Positions 23,807 to 35,599 of a DNA stretch of 64,000 nucleotides are shown here, one piece after another. The stretch comes from Amborella trichopoda. Taxonomy: Eukaryota; Streptophyta; Magnoliopsida; Amborellales; Amborellaceae. Position 1 is the stretch's first letter; each line of letters opens with the position of its first letter. The translations under genes and the position numbers were made by a program. The DNA lies in the NCBI RefSeq assembly GCF_000471905.2, contig NW_006500340.1, forward strand, positions 3,750,974 through 3,814,973, written 5' to 3'. Below the pieces are notes generated by a model that saw only the letters and a list, made by a program, of their open reading frames with translations, searched no databases and was not told the DNA's origin.

Positions 23807-24125
23807 TCCGTTCCCCAAAAAAAAAAAAAGTGCACTTCAAAAGTTGTTATCTCGACCTCAAGTTATATGCATGTGAAAAAAATCATTTCAAGTATTAGAA
23901 ATAGTGCATTTTGTAGTGTATTACCTGGACCATCCATTTCCAAAATTTTCAAGTATTCGTAGATGTGCTCGATCTATATTAGTATTGAAGCTTTAAATAT
24001 GGTAATTGATATGAAAATAGATTTGCAAATCATCATAGAGATTTTTGGCATGTAAACTACATCTTTACATCTTTGGGCGTCATTTTGTTGTGTGTTTAAG
24101 GCACCAACCTTATACAAACCTCACC
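23807..24125. mobile_element. inverted-repeat family A, diverged copy
   Basis: Shares with the well-bounded copies at 29775 and 42472 the core gaaatagtgcattttgtag, ttcaagtattcgtagatgtg and the end aaccttatacaaacctcacc. Its left end is eroded and no clear target duplication was found. Confidence 0.55.
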
Positions 24126-24185
24126 TTTCAATTTTTATTAGGTTTCTATGAGTCCTCGGACTTATATGTAGATGTCACACACATA

Positions 24186-24720
24186 ATTAGAGTTGGATGA
24201 ACGAAATGGAGATGTGCAAACTGAAAATTTATGTGATCGCCGTATACCAATGAAGTTGAAAGGCAACTTCTATAGGATAATTGTAAGACCAGTTTTACTC
24301 TATGCAGTGGAATGTTGGGTGGATAAAAAACAATATACCCACATAATGAGTGTAATGGAGATGAGAATATTGAGATGGATGAGTGGCAAGACAAGAATGG
24401 ATAGAATTCGAAATGAATCCATTCGGGAAAATTTATATGTCGCACTAATAGGCAATAAGATAAGATAGGGTAGAGTTAGGTGGGTTGATCATGTGTGGTG
24501 CTGACCAAGTACATCACTTATTAAGATGTGCGAGTTAGTTCAAGTGGCAAGAATGTGAAGGACAAGGGGTAAGCCCAAAAAGACGTAGTAGAAGTAGTTT
24601 GAAAAAATATGAAGATTTATGGCCTCATTAAGGAAATGACCTTTAATAGAGCAAATGGAAGACCATGATTCATGTAGCTGACCCCAATTAATTCAAAAAA
24701 AGTTATGATGATAATGATGA
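24186..24720 (+). pseudogene. LINE-type reverse transcriptase 3' fragment
   Basis: A frame at 24193-24468 encodes KLKGNFYRIIVRPVLLYAVE, then CW, then MRILRWMSGKTRMDRIRNES and IRENL. This is the C-terminal region that follows the catalytic palm in plant non-LTR (LINE) reverse transcriptases, where LYG.ECW and RWM.G.TR.DRIRNE are conserved. Stops begin at 24466, but related words (WVDHV) continue. The 3' end closes in attcaaaaaaagttatgatgataatgatgat, a simple-repeat tail usual for this group. No upstream endonuclease or palm is present: a 5'-truncated dead copy. Confidence 0.75.
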
Positions 24721-25439
24721 TACAATCTCTAACAATAAAATCATAAATATGTAAAAATAAATAAATTTAAAAATACGAAGTGATAATTTTGTAAAGGACA
24801 TATTTAGACCAGTGATTTTACTTCTTCTTTTTTTTTTTGAGGGACCACCTAGTTGCAATCTTCTTTAAGATTGGTGTTTTATAGCCCAAGGGATGCAAAT
24901 GTAGGAATGGGTCTCACATACAACATTTTTAATTTGCTTATTTATTTTAGAAATGAAATATGTAGCTTGTGACCATTTTCGCCTTATTTTGCGGTCCCTT
25001 CCATATCGACGATGATTGTCTCTCTTTCTCTGAGTTTTTGCTATTATTTATCATTTCCCTTTCTAATGAGTTTTTGCTATTAATTATTCCAATTTTATTG
25101 ATGCACACGTTTATGATGTTGAGAATTAATAAAAATTTGAATCTAAGTACACCAACCTAATGTAATGAACTTTATTATTGATATTATTCCAACCCATTTT
25201 ACCTTAAAACAAAGCTTGCCATATTAAAATATATGGGAAATATTTCTATACTTCTCCTATATATATATATAATGATCAAATGCAGCGGTTGTATCATAGT
25301 ATAATGAAACGACACTTCTAGAAAACCATGTTTGTAGTATTTGTATGATCCCAAATTTTGCACACATACTCTCTTCATCTCAATAATCAATCCCCCTTAA
25401 AAAAAAAAGGTTCAATTTGAACCTTAGATATGGTCAAAT
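24721..25439. other. intergenic, no gene seen
   Basis: Very AT-rich with a short (AT)n run at 25258-25272. No recognisable coding or RNA feature. Confidence 0.55.
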
Positions 25440-25880
25440 TTAGATCAAGTGAGTCATCCATCATTTAATCTAGATCCAATGCCTTAGTGTATTTTATTTT
25501 TAGTTTTTTTTCTACAGATTGTAATTTTATGAAATTTGGTATGTGCCATCTTTTCAATGGGGCGCACTTAAAAAAAATATTAAAAGTAATTTTTGATATA
25601 TAATGACCAAAATATCCCTTTAAACTTTCAGGATATTGTGGTCATTTTATTTTATTTATAATACTTTTTTAATATTTTTAGAATTGTGAATTTAAGGGAG
25701 GAGTGGACATCCAAAATTTGGTGTCAAAATAATTTATATAAAAAAATTAAAAATAAAATAGTGTAGAGACGTGACATTGTGAGCGAGGCCATCTCAACTG
25801 TCCATTCAGAATGGACGGTTGGATAAGAAAAAGAATAAAAGTTTTATGCTATAGGTATAGGGGAAGCATGAAAAGCTAGC
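25440..25880. mobile_element. AT-rich inverted-repeat element, family B copy 2
   Basis: Shares long stretches with 11040-11470, for example tattttatttttagtttttt, ggacatccaaaatttggtgt and catctcaactgtccattcag. The left arm (from about 25475) and right arm (to about 25770) are inverted relative to each other for some 70 bases. The segment after the right arm (ccattcagaatggacggttg) is also a perfect short palindrome, cattcagaatg. Confidence 0.7.
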
Positions 25881-26167
25881 CCAAAATATATTTGGTAACT
25901 TTTCTCATTACAAACTTATCATTTTCACAATAAAAGTAGAACAACTAATCAACCGGCATTGAAAAAATTCCTAATCCTTATCGAAAATTGCTGATCCAAA
26001 TTGGGTTCGGTAGCTGAGAGGTTAGTTTTTTTTTTTTTGCATATGGTTAACAAGTTGTATTACATCATCAAAGTTTTAAAGTTTTATAATTAGATCATCA
26101 ATCCCACGATATAAAAGCAACTCCGCAAAAACAAAAATGAAAAAACCAACACCAAAAGAAATCAAAA

Positions 26168-26568
26168 TGTAAATAACTCTGTCGCATCAGCCCTCAGGTT
26201 TGCCGATTTATCAGCAACCCATTTTTTAACTCTATACACATGGCAAAAAAATACACTTTAAACCTGCACATTTAGCTTTGATCTCATCCCACAACATCAT
26301 TAACTTCTATGGTATCCGCTTCTCTTCTATTATCGAGCTTATTACATTAAAGAAAACCTCTTCAGCCACAATTTTCTCTGATAACAATTTTCTCTGATAA
26401 GTATTGGGTTCTTGCTACCAAAACCTTTTGCCAACTGAATTCCTTGTAAAACTGATCGCATTTCAACTCGATTTGCAATTATGTGGCCAACAGGACCATA
26501 ACATTTCATTAACAGCTCACCATTGTCTCTTGTAACTCTGTCAATGCCGACTCTACCCACGTTTCTTA
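26168..26568 (-). pseudogene. RNase H-like domain fragment (retroelement)
   Basis: Reading the minus strand: GRVGIDRVTRDNGELLMKCY, then GPVGHIIANRVEMRSVLQGI, then QLAKGFGSKNPIL; further on, after a frame break near 26385, words such as CHVYRVKKWVADKSANLRAD appear (about 26235-26175). The order G.GRV.RD..G, then the E of ANR.EM.(A/S)(V/L)..G, then a late V.R..N..AD.LA block is the RNase H type found after reverse transcriptase in plant LINE-like elements. It stops exactly where the LTR element at 26569 begins, so that element probably inserted into it. Confidence 0.6.
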
Positions 26569-27211
26569 TGCAAATAAAAAATTGGAATTTATTTATTTTT
26601 TGTTTTTAATTAGGTATAGAAATAGAGCTAGAATAAAGATAAAGTTAATTAGGAAAAGGGAGGATTTTTGGTAAGTATGGTTTAGTGAGAGATTTTATGG
26701 AGATTTAGTGAGAGATTTAAGTGGATTTAAATATGTAAAAGATGGGATTTAGATATGAAAAAATATGTTTTGGATTTATCAACCAAGGAGACTGTATGTT
26801 TTGGATTTATCAAAGATTGAGAGGATGAAAAATAGGATGGCACGTCTTGTTAAGAGAGAAGACATGGATAGAGGTGGGTTATCTTTCAGAAGCAAATATC
26901 TTAAGACTAAAAATAGAGAGAAAATAGAGAGATGAAGAGATAGATGAAAAAAAGTTCGTGCACGTGAGAGAGAGGGGTTTTTTAGTTAATTGTTTTTTAA
27001 GTTTATTTAAAGAAAGGAAGTCACTCATTGTAAACAGATGAGAGAATAATAGTTGAATAAAGTTGATCTTGTGATAAGATCTTTTTGGAGTGGATTCCTT
27101 TGTGGATTTTGTTTTTTGGGTAGATTCTCTTACTGAGAAATGATATATTCTCTTAACGATTCTTCTTATTGTATTTTTATTGTTCCAATTGTTTTTTCTG
27201 CTTGCATCAAT

Positions 27212-27223
27212 TGGTATCAGAGC
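27212..27223 (+). promoter_or_regulatory. retroelement primer-binding site
   Basis: tggtatcagagc, complementary to the 3' end of plant initiator methionine tRNA, placed two bases after the 5' LTR end. Confidence 0.85.
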
Positions 27224-27450
27224 CTTGAGATCCTGATCTAGTTATGAAGAGCTTCGATAAAAGATTTGATAGAAAATAGTATTAGCAAAGTAGTAGAACA
27301 ATGTCTATTAGATGTATTTAATAGATTGCAATCAGAACAAGAATATGAAGAGGTAGATCTCGATAGACATCAATAACCCCAATGTGCAACAATAATATGG
27401 AGAGGTAGATCTCGATACAACAGACGACGACAAATAACCCTAATGTGTAA

Positions 27451-27975
27451 GAAATTTTGAAACTCAATTATGAAGAAGAAGATATGTGTGATATAGTATT
27501 CGAAATCTGACCAAGTGGGTCTGAAGCAGAAATCAAGATGGAGCCTGAGATCAACCACAATGTGAAATAAATTTTGAAAATCAATTATGAAGAAGAAGAA
27601 GATGTGTGTGATGTAGTATTTGAAATCTGACCAAGTAGGTCTGAAGCAAAAATCAAGATAAATTTTGAAAATCAATTATGAAGAAGAAGAAGATATGTGT
27701 GATGTAGTATTCGAAATCTGACCAAGTGGGTTTGAAGCAAAAATCAGGATAGAGCCTGATATCAACCCCAATGTGCAATAAATTTTGAAAATCAATTATG
27801 AAGAAGAAAAAGAAGATATGCGTGATATAGTATTCGAAATCTGACCAAGTGGGACTGAAGCAGAAATCAAGATAAATTTTGAAAATCAATTATGAAGAAG
27901 AAGAAGATATGTGTGATGTAGTATTCAAAATCTGACCAAGTGGGTCTGAAGCAGAAATCAAGATGGAGCCTAAGA
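27451..27975 (+). repeat. five-unit tandem array in the LTR element's interior
   Basis: Units start aaattttgaaaatcaattatg near 27453, 27569, 27659, 27779 and 27875. Lengths alternate near 120 and 91-94 bases because the tail gagcctgagatcaaccacaa is present in alternate units. Each contains a gaagaagaag run and the phrase gaaatctgaccaagtgggtc. Confidence 0.9.
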
Positions 27976-28398
27976 TCTCAGTGTTCTACTTCACTTTGAA
28001 ATAAGCACAAAGCCTTTGATAAATGAGTCAATAATTTTAAAAAAAAAACATCATAAAAAATGGTGGGACGTCATCACCATCTTTTGAGAACCCATCTAAA
28101 AGATTTGAGCTTGATAAGTTCGAGGTCAAGCTTCTCCGAAGGGGAGAATAATGCAAATAAAAAAATTGGTTATTTTTTTATTTAATTATTTTTAATTAGA
28201 ATAGGAAGAGAGCTAGGATAAGAATAAAGTTAAGTAGGAAGATGAAGGATTTTTGATAAATATGTTAAGTGGGAGATTTTAAAAGGAATTTAAATATAAG
28301 AAAGATATGAGATTTAGATAGGTTATCCTTTGGAAGCAAATCTTTTAATACTAAAAATAGAGAGAAAATAGGGAGATGAAGAGAGATAGAAAAAAGTT

Positions 28399-29066
28399 TG
28401 ATTGTAAAAATATATCCTCCAACCTGTATAGTCAATTTATAGAAGATATGGATGGAGTCACCCATTTCTATCGATCAGAGGACCTGATCATTTTTGTAGG
28501 TCATAAAAACTAATCGATTCCCACCTTATTTAATTTTCTAATATTTTCTCATTTTTAGTATTAAATATTTTTATCCCCTAAGAATAGGCTGATCCATATT
28601 AGAATTGTTGATTTAGATCAATTGATCCAAAGGCAACTCCGATCCAAATTAGCCCGATTTTAGGACCCACTTCCGAGTTTTGAAACGCCGCGACCAACAT
28701 AAAGGATATGGAAACGGATCTAGATTTATTTGCATGGACGGGGAAGCTAGTTTGAGGAAAGAGAATCTGAACCGTCCGTGGGACTAAGACCTCGCGACCT
28801 GTACAACTGCGCACTCTCAATTTCGGTTCCATCTTTGCATAAGTGGGAATGGACCATTTCTTACCTTCCAAAACGTTTTGCTAAAAATATGATATGGACC
28901 TGTGGGACCATATTGGCGACTTACTCGCTTTGTAAAAATGTTATGTAAGAATATTTTAAGGACCTGAATATAGGGGATGCAACCTGCTCGACCTAATGGT
29001 CAACATAAAAGAATAAACACATGGAAATTTCTTACAAAATATTTAAAAGAAAAAGGAAAAAGAAAA
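28399..29066. other. intergenic, no gene seen
   Basis: Less AT-rich at 28600-28860 (cgaccaacataaag, cgtccgtgggac) but with no recognisable protein. Ends at an N gap. Confidence 0.5.
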
Positions 29067-29745
29067 NNNNNNNNNNNNNNNNNNNNNNNNNNNNNNNNNN
29101 NNNNNNNNNNNNNNNNNNNNNNNNNNNNNNNNNNNNNNNNNNNNNNNNNNNNNNNNNNNNNNNNNNNNNNNNNNNNNNNNNNNNNNNNNNNNNNNNNNNN
29201 NNNNNNNNNNNNNNNNNNNNNNNNNNNNNNNNNNNNNNNNNNNNNNNNNNNNNNNNNNNNNNNNNNNNNNNNNNNNNNNNNNNNNNNNNNNNNNNNNNNN
29301 NNNNNNNNNNNNNNNNNNNNNNNNNNNNNNNNNNNNNNNNNNNNNNNNNNNNNNNNNNNNNNNNNNNNNNNNNNNNNNNNNNNNNNNNNNNNNNNNNNNN
29401 NNNNNNNNNNNNNNNNNNNNNNNNNNNNNNNNNNNNNNNNNNNNNNNNNNNNNNNNNNNNNNNNNNNNNNNNNNNNNNNNNNNNNNNNNNNNNNNNNNNN
29501 NNNNNNNNNNNNNNNNNNNNNNNNNNNNNNNNNNNNNNNNNNNNNNNNNNNNNNNNNNNNNNNNNNNNNNNNNNNNNNNNNNNNNNNNNNNNNNNNNNNN
29601 NNNNNNNNNNNNNNNNNNNNNNNNNNNNNNNNNNNNNNNNNNNNNNNNNNNNNNNNNNNNNNNNNNNNNNNNNNNNNNNNNNNNNNNNNNNNNNNNNNNN
29701 NNNNNNNNNNNNNNNNNNNNNNNNNNNNNNNNNNNNNNNNNNNNN
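29067..29745. other. assembly gap (679 N)
   Basis: Run of N following an A-rich tract; content unknown. Confidence 0.98.
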
Positions 29746-29774
29746 CCTTATAGAACTAGCACCCATTACATTTA

Positions 29775-30165
29775 GGGTGCAGTTGGCATAAGGATGCATC
29801 CATAGCTATAGAGGTAAGGTGCACCTTCAAATTTTATCATCATATATAATTTTGATGTAAAATGTTCTTAAGATTATATCAAAATCTATTTTTATATCTA
29901 ATTATAAAATTTTAAATTTCAAAAATAGTTAAAATCAAGAAGATCTATAAACATATGAAAAACTTGAAAATAGACGGTATAGATAATATGTTGTAAAATG
30001 CACTATTTCAGAGACTTAAATTTTTTGTTTTTCATGGTCATACATCTCAATGTCGAGATGGTCAATCAAAGGGTTTTTCAACATTAAAACTACCTTTTTC
30101 GATGGATTTTTGAGGTGCATCTGTAGTTCTACATATAAGGTTGCAACCTTATATAAACTTTGTCC
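29775..30165. mobile_element. inverted-repeat family A element, 391 bp, 9-bp TSD
   Basis: Flanked by the 9-bp direct repeat ttacattta (29766-29774, 30166-30174). The right end reads, reversed, aaagtttatataaggttgca; the left end is a diverged match (gcagttggcataaggatgca). The inside shares gtaaaatgcactatttcaga, catctcaatgtcgagatggt and tttttgaggtgcatctg with the copy at 42472. No reading frame. The 9-bp duplication suggests a Mutator-type MITE. Confidence 0.75.
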
Positions 30166-30249
30166 TTACATTTAAGTAAATTGTGACAATACCTTTGACT
30201 ACCAATAAAACATGTTCAGCCACGACTTTGCATATGTCGGACATATAAA

Positions 30250-30393
30250 GAGAGGATGTTTGCATAATAGAAAGTTGCACAATAATATATTTGTTTTTCA
30301 TATAAAGAGGTCATAAAAACCGAGAGGATGTTTGCATAATAGAAAGTTGCACAATAATATATTTGTTTTTCATATAAAGAGGTCATAAAAACC
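30250..30393. repeat. perfect 72-bp tandem duplication
   Basis: Two identical 72-base units, 30250-30321 and 30322-30393, starting gagaggatgtttgcataata. Identity suggests a recent event or an assembly artefact. Confidence 0.95.
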
Positions 30394-32201
30394 CTAATTA
30401 TGTGTCATTGACCGGACTCAAAGTCTTAAATACAAATTTTCAAACTCTATGACATACTCTTAGCTACCAATATTTGACAGTTAAAATTGATTGTGGCATC
30501 TTTATGTTAAAGTAAATGATCTCATAGCATAGTCACGGCAAAGAAAACTAGTAAGTAGTTGCCCATGGTAGTCTTCATCAGCTAAACTCCAATTACTCAC
30601 CTAAGAACTCACACGGTGGATTTTTAGTAGCAAATTCTGCTTTAGTAGTTACATGGTTTTATAGCGATTAGGTTATCTAGGGAATTGATATTGAATTTCT
30701 GGGTTTTTTTCTTTTCCATTCTTGTGTTTTGTCCATTTTAGCTGTTCATAGATTCGTCTTATCTATATAAAATTTGGTAATTCAATTTTTATAATTAGAG
30801 GCAGAAATAGATTTTAGGTCGGTTTTGAACATCAAAATTGCATTTTTTTGGGCCAAGTTTTGTGATGTAGCATTACTTTTACTGTAGACCCTTGGCTGCA
30901 CACTTGAACTATATATTCTTTTGTGATAATTTAGAATAGGATTTGTTATAAAAAAGACTCTTACGTAATTTTATAAAAATCACCCGCATAAAGAAATCCA
31001 TGTTATATGTAACTTATATAATTATTGATATTAATTAGTTTTCTAAGTTAGTTGGGATACTTACGAAGTCCAACTGAATTAGGACTATTGGTTATATATT
31101 AAGTTTGGTATTTATGTTACATCTATGGGATTCCTAGATGGTGCGAGATTCATAACCATGTATATATGAAATGATAGAGGAAATAAAATGTGTGCCTTAT
31201 CTGGTCTAACCATATGAAAAAATGGCTTCCTCTAGAGGGAGAGGCAGTGGCCTCTAGTGCATGAAAGGCAAAGTCTTCATATAGAGATAAACGCTACGAT
31301 GTGCCTCTTGCAAAGTGAGATATTGGTTTCACGTAGAGAAGTTGTTCGCATTGAGATTTTGGATGGTTTTATCATTTGGTGAGAGAAATTCTTTATTGCT
31401 CTTAAAGTTATCTTTCTGGACTGTAGGTTAGATGTGAAATACAATCAAAAGATTGGCGGGTAATGTTGATCGGAAGAGTTGGTTTAAAAGATTGCACGAT
31501 AGGGTTTTAACTAGGTTTAGCGAGGTAACTTTGTATCCTAAAATTATGATGTCAACTCCTAATAGTATGGTTGATTTCAGTTTAACATACTTATAGATAC
31601 GACCTTTAGAGGGAACCACATAAATCTTTGTGATTTTATAATGTGTGTTTTTTATATTTTATTTCTCATAGATTTTATAGTGTGTGTGTTTTGTATATTT
31701 TATTTCTCATATTGTAATTTGTATTTTTTTTTGTTAATTCTATATCTAAGAAGATCCTAATAACTTTTTATAAATGAAAAACTACGGACTTTTCGTTACG
31801 CAAGTACAACAATTGTTGACAAGAAGGTGGACTCGTGGATCTTTGGAAGGTACACGTACGGACTCAGGGAAACCATGCAATGTGGTTCACGTGAGGCTCT
31901 CATGAATGACAAGCACGATTTCTTATGCAAATGGATGGACGGGGATTAACAAGCTAAAACGTGCTGGTTGTCAATTTCCCGAACTTTTCCTCGCCTAAAT
32001 ATAAGTGAATATAGGATGGTATTCGAATCCTTAGGTTCAAGCCCATCTGGATTGTGCTTGTTGGACTTTTTCCTGTTCCTTAAGTTTTGAGCTCAAGTAC
32101 TTTTTTTTTTTTTTTTGGGTTTTTTTTAATTTATGTATAAATTTTAAAATTTTAAATAAAATACAAAATACTCAACTTGTAGGCTGAAATTATAAAGAAT
32201 G
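30394..32201. other. intergenic, no gene seen
   Basis: AT-rich. A piece of family A sequence (attagaggcagaaatagatt, 30793-30870) and a 47-base imperfect doubling around gattttatagtgtgtg (31633-31712) are present. Poly-T runs occur at 32100-32130. No gene recognised. Confidence 0.5.
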
Positions 32202-32397
32202 ATGGTCGACCCTTTTTTTCTCTCAAAATTGTCCATTGGTCAACCTGAAATTTGAATTTTTTTTTTTGTATTTCAGTTAGTTGGGTAGTGCTTTAAAGCT
32301 TGGGGACCGCCCTACTAACGAAAAAAACTAAAACAACAATAAATTTTGGTTTGATCGAGGGGTAATTTTGAAAAAAAAAAAATAGGTCAACCGACCT
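32202..32397. repeat. short inverted-repeat element (MITE-like), about 196 bp
   Basis: The left arm, ggtcgaccctttttttctct then caaaatt, mirrors the right arm, aattttgaaaaaaaaaaaat then aggtcaaccgacc. No reading frame; no target duplication recognised. Confidence 0.5.
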
Positions 32398-32497
32398 TCT
32401 TTTTAATTTCTGCTTATAAGAAGAGCATTTCATATTTTACCTAAAATTTTAAGATTCATACATACATCACTCTTTTTTTAATGAGTCACCATAATCT

Positions 32498-32792
32498 CAG
32501 GGGTGGCAATAGGTATGGTGGTCATCACTGAAAAAATATTGTGGAACCCAGACCTGAAGTCACCGGACCTAGACCCGGACCCGAAAATATAGTATGGGAC
32601 CTAGACCCGTACCCGATCGGTCCCAACTCAAAAATCAAAATATCTATGTCTTTATATATTTTATAAATTAGGACCTGAAAATATAATGTAGGACCCAGAC
32701 GCGAATCCAAACCATCAGTCTAATTTGGATCCATACCCCAGGTCTAGTTTGTCCGTCGGGTCTTAGGTCAAGTCTGGGTTCATTGCCACCCG
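32498..32792. mobile_element. hAT-type element related to the one at 23459
   Basis: Starts caggggtggcaat and ends attgccacccg. The inside is rich in gacccggacccg-type words, as in the element at 23459-23742. No matching 8-bp flanks were found, so its borders or flanks have changed. Confidence 0.5.
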
Positions 32793-33009
32793 TAAACCTT
32801 ATCTTTCTTTTGCAATATCTCGGTATTTTTGTTTTTGCGTTGTTTCGAGACCTTTTCTCTCAGGGTATCCTTTATCTCGGTATTTTTGTTTTTGCACTGT
32901 TTCAAGATCTTTTCTCAAAGGGTATCTCAAGGATAGCTGATGCTCATTTTTGTGGGTGGTATTTATTTTGGTTTTCCTTTTATACATGGCTCTCGAAGTA
33001 AACAGAAAC

Positions 33010-34085
33010 AATAGGGTAGATCAAGTAGATATATAAAAATTTGAAAATCTTGAAAATTGACAGTTCAAGAAGACATTAAAAAATACACTATTTCCAAAAC
33101 TTAAAATCTATTTTTGAGGTGCGTCTAATTTGATTGTTTAGAGCCTCGCACTTATATAAATGTTTTCCAATGTTATTTGTAATAAATTTATGAAAATATT
33201 GATGGTTGCAATTTCATATGTTGTTTTAATGTAATGGTTTTATATATTGGACTGATTAACATTTCGAAGGTGTGCAAACGAGCTGTGAGCACAAACGGAT
33301 CAAAAAAATAAGTCCAAAAAACTAAATTGATGACAGTAAGAAGATATCATACTTCCACAAGAATGTATAGTGTCCATTTACTCCCTCAGGTATTTACTCC
33401 CTCAGGTAAAACTCAAGAGATTTTTAGGACCACAAATGTTAAGGATATAACCGGTTCAACCCATAGACCGACAACAATAAAAGAAAGAATTCCAAATTGG
33501 GGCTATAGAAAAAATAAATCTCAAGATTGAATAGAGAGTGTTTAATTTTGGTCGGTGAGATCTAAATGTTGGAAAACTCAATTCAATTTTTTTTTCTAAA
33601 TAATCATCTAGTGATTATCACGTGGTTTCTAAAATTTCATATCTAAAAAAATCCTCCCAAATAAGTCTTCCACCCAAAGGACTAAAAAACCAGCATTGCT
33701 CATGCGAGAGCATAGTATACTTGCTCTTGATCGCCTCTGAATTCAGGGAAATTTTAATCTTTTCTTTTGTGCAAATTATTATTTTCATATTTATTTTTGG
33801 TAATGCTTCATGAAGATACGTGATTACATGGGAATACAATTACACAAAAAGATCAAAATTTAAAAATAATTCGTGCTTTTATTTTTTACAGTTTTAATAC
33901 ACCCTTGTAATTGCATGTGCACCCTTCAATTAGATTTTATAATTAGAGATAAAATATATTTTAAGGCTGTCACAAAGATTTCCAATATTGAAAGCACATT
34001 TCTTAACACTATTTGGAGGTGTGCTTTATTTCAATTGTTTAGAACCTCAGCTCTATACAAACTTCACCCTTTAACATTTTACCCA
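33010..34085. repeat. broken family A pieces
   Basis: Two partial copies: 33015-33170 (gtagatcaagtagatatata, aattgacagttcaaga, tttttgaggtgcgtctaa) and 33905-34080 (cttcaattagattttataat, ctatttggaggtgtgcttta, ctctatacaaacttcaccct). Between them no gene is seen; a doubled tttactccctcaggta lies at 33378-33406. Confidence 0.5.
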
Positions 34086-34623
34086 TTTCTCTCGATTTAG
34101 TTTTAAAAAAGTCCATCAACACAGGCATGGCCTTAAGTTGGGAGTACTCGAAAATGAGCATGAATTATTTAGCATTTTACTCCTTTCTTTTAATTTAGCT
34201 CTCAAATAACTAGGCTAAGTAGTAGCATATGGCTGCACAAAAACAACAAAACTAAATGAAATACGCATATAAATAAGAAAATCTGGAAGATCCAAATAGA
34301 AGGTACAGTACTTTTCTTCCTTTTCTAGGCGGGTAAGTTAGGTTTCAATTTTTCAAAGTTCAAACACATACTTAATTTTTCCAAAAAAAAAAAACTCAGG
34401 ACCTTAGCTTTCCAGTCGTTACGCGCTGAAGTGGGTTTCACCTTGACATCCTCCCTCCAATATTTTCCAATTAACCCCCAATTTTTATTTCTTTTACCAA
34501 ACCTCCAGTCAAAAAAGTTATATTTCTATAGTTGAAAATACCCTTTATAGTACGCAATTCACCTATTGTCACACGCAAGAGTTTCTCTAACCTGGTCCAA
34601 GACAATTTGTGCCTGATGGCTTT

Positions 34624-34795
34624 TGGCACAAAATATATTAGTCCGACCCATATATGTCTCAAACCAGCACAAAATATGTCAATCCGGCACAAAAAATGTG
34701 TCGGACTGGCACAAACAATGTGCCTCAAACCAACACAAAATATGTCCATCCGACACAAAAAATGTGCTGACTGGCACAAAGAATGTGTTGGATTG
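34624..34795. repeat. tandem repeat of about 66 bp built from ggcacaaaatatgt words
   Basis: The unit ctcaaaccagcacaaaatat, gtcaatccggcacaaaaaat, gtgtcggactggcacaaaca occurs twice (from about 34658 and 34724), with further shorter copies before it. Within each unit the word (g/a)cacaaa(a/g)aatgtg(t/c) recurs every 20-25 bases. Confidence 0.85.
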
Positions 34796-35599
34796 TATCT
34801 ACATTAAAGTTATGATGTGCTTGGAGAGAAAAAGTGAGAAACGTGACAAAAAAAATAGGGTATTTTAGACCAAAACAAGTCGAGTTTTATATTTAGAGGG
34901 TGGTTGAAAAAATAAAATAAAATAGGGTTATTATTGTGGTATAAATTTTTTTAGGAAAATGATGCCTAGAAAGTACAAACTAAGGGTGTTCAAAATTTTC
35001 CATAAATTTTAAACTTTCAGCATTACTTATAGATAAATGGTACAAAGATATTGGATACCAACATTGAAGATAATATAAAATGTAAGTTTTGTGTGAAGGG
35101 ATAATAAGAATTTCCTCTCTCCCTGGACTCTCTCATCTAGAAAGGAGAATCTTCCATTCTAATTTTAAGTTTCACCATTACAATGCTACTTGAATTGTAA
35201 ACTATTCTAATTGTTTCAATGATTTCGATCACCATGGGTTGTTTTCAAGCTTTATGGGGTTTATTTTGATACTATAGTTCTAAACATTAGGGTTTTACTT
35301 AATGGGGTAGAGGGGAGATAGGATTAATTCCCCCTTTCATGAGAAATTTGAATACATTTAATCACCCTAAGATGATAATATAAGAGGTAGATAAGAAAAT
35401 CGATAATATAATATTATCATCCACTTATGATATATAATAGATAGATAGATAAGGCTAGTATAATGTGGAGACCACACATATTACCCTGAGGGCCAGGCTA
35501 CCCTCTTTTTGATGAAGTTTCTATAAGGCCTAGGCTTTTGAAAACAAAATAAAACCTCACTTGAGATCCTCGCCCGAAAAGCACTTTCGACAACATAAA
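34796..35599. other. intergenic, no gene seen
   Basis: AT-rich, with no recognised coding, RNA or repeat feature apart from short gata runs at 35435-35450. Confidence 0.5.

Larger units (their letters stand above)
26569..28398 (+). mobile_element. pol-less LTR retrotransposon (TRIM/LARD-like) with truncated 3' LTR
   Basis: The 5' LTR is 26569-27209 (641 bp, tgcaaataaaaaattgg to gcttgcatca). Two bases later the primer-binding site tggtatcagagc (27212-27223) matches the 3' end of initiator-Met tRNA, as in Copia-type elements. The internal part is under 1 kb, without gag or pol, and is mostly a tandem array. A purine run, aaggggagaataa (28139-28151), serves as polypurine tract directly before the second LTR, which restarts tgcaaataaaaaaattgg at 28152. 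That LTR lacks about 125 bases present in the first (after gatttagata) and stops matching near 28398. Target duplications cannot be checked because the 3' end is lost. Confidence 0.8.

Noticed and set aside
27370..27889. Minus-strand frames with repeated FKIYLDFCF / TWSDFEYYITHI
   Set aside because: Translation of the tandem array in the LTR element; no independent coding signal.
28599..28871. 90-codon minus frame in a less AT-rich patch
   Set aside because: No recognisable domain, no promoter or splice context; kept only as intergenic.
33618..33839. Overlapping frames on both strands near 33.7 kb
   Set aside because: Checked for organelle-derived or known protein motifs; nothing recognised.
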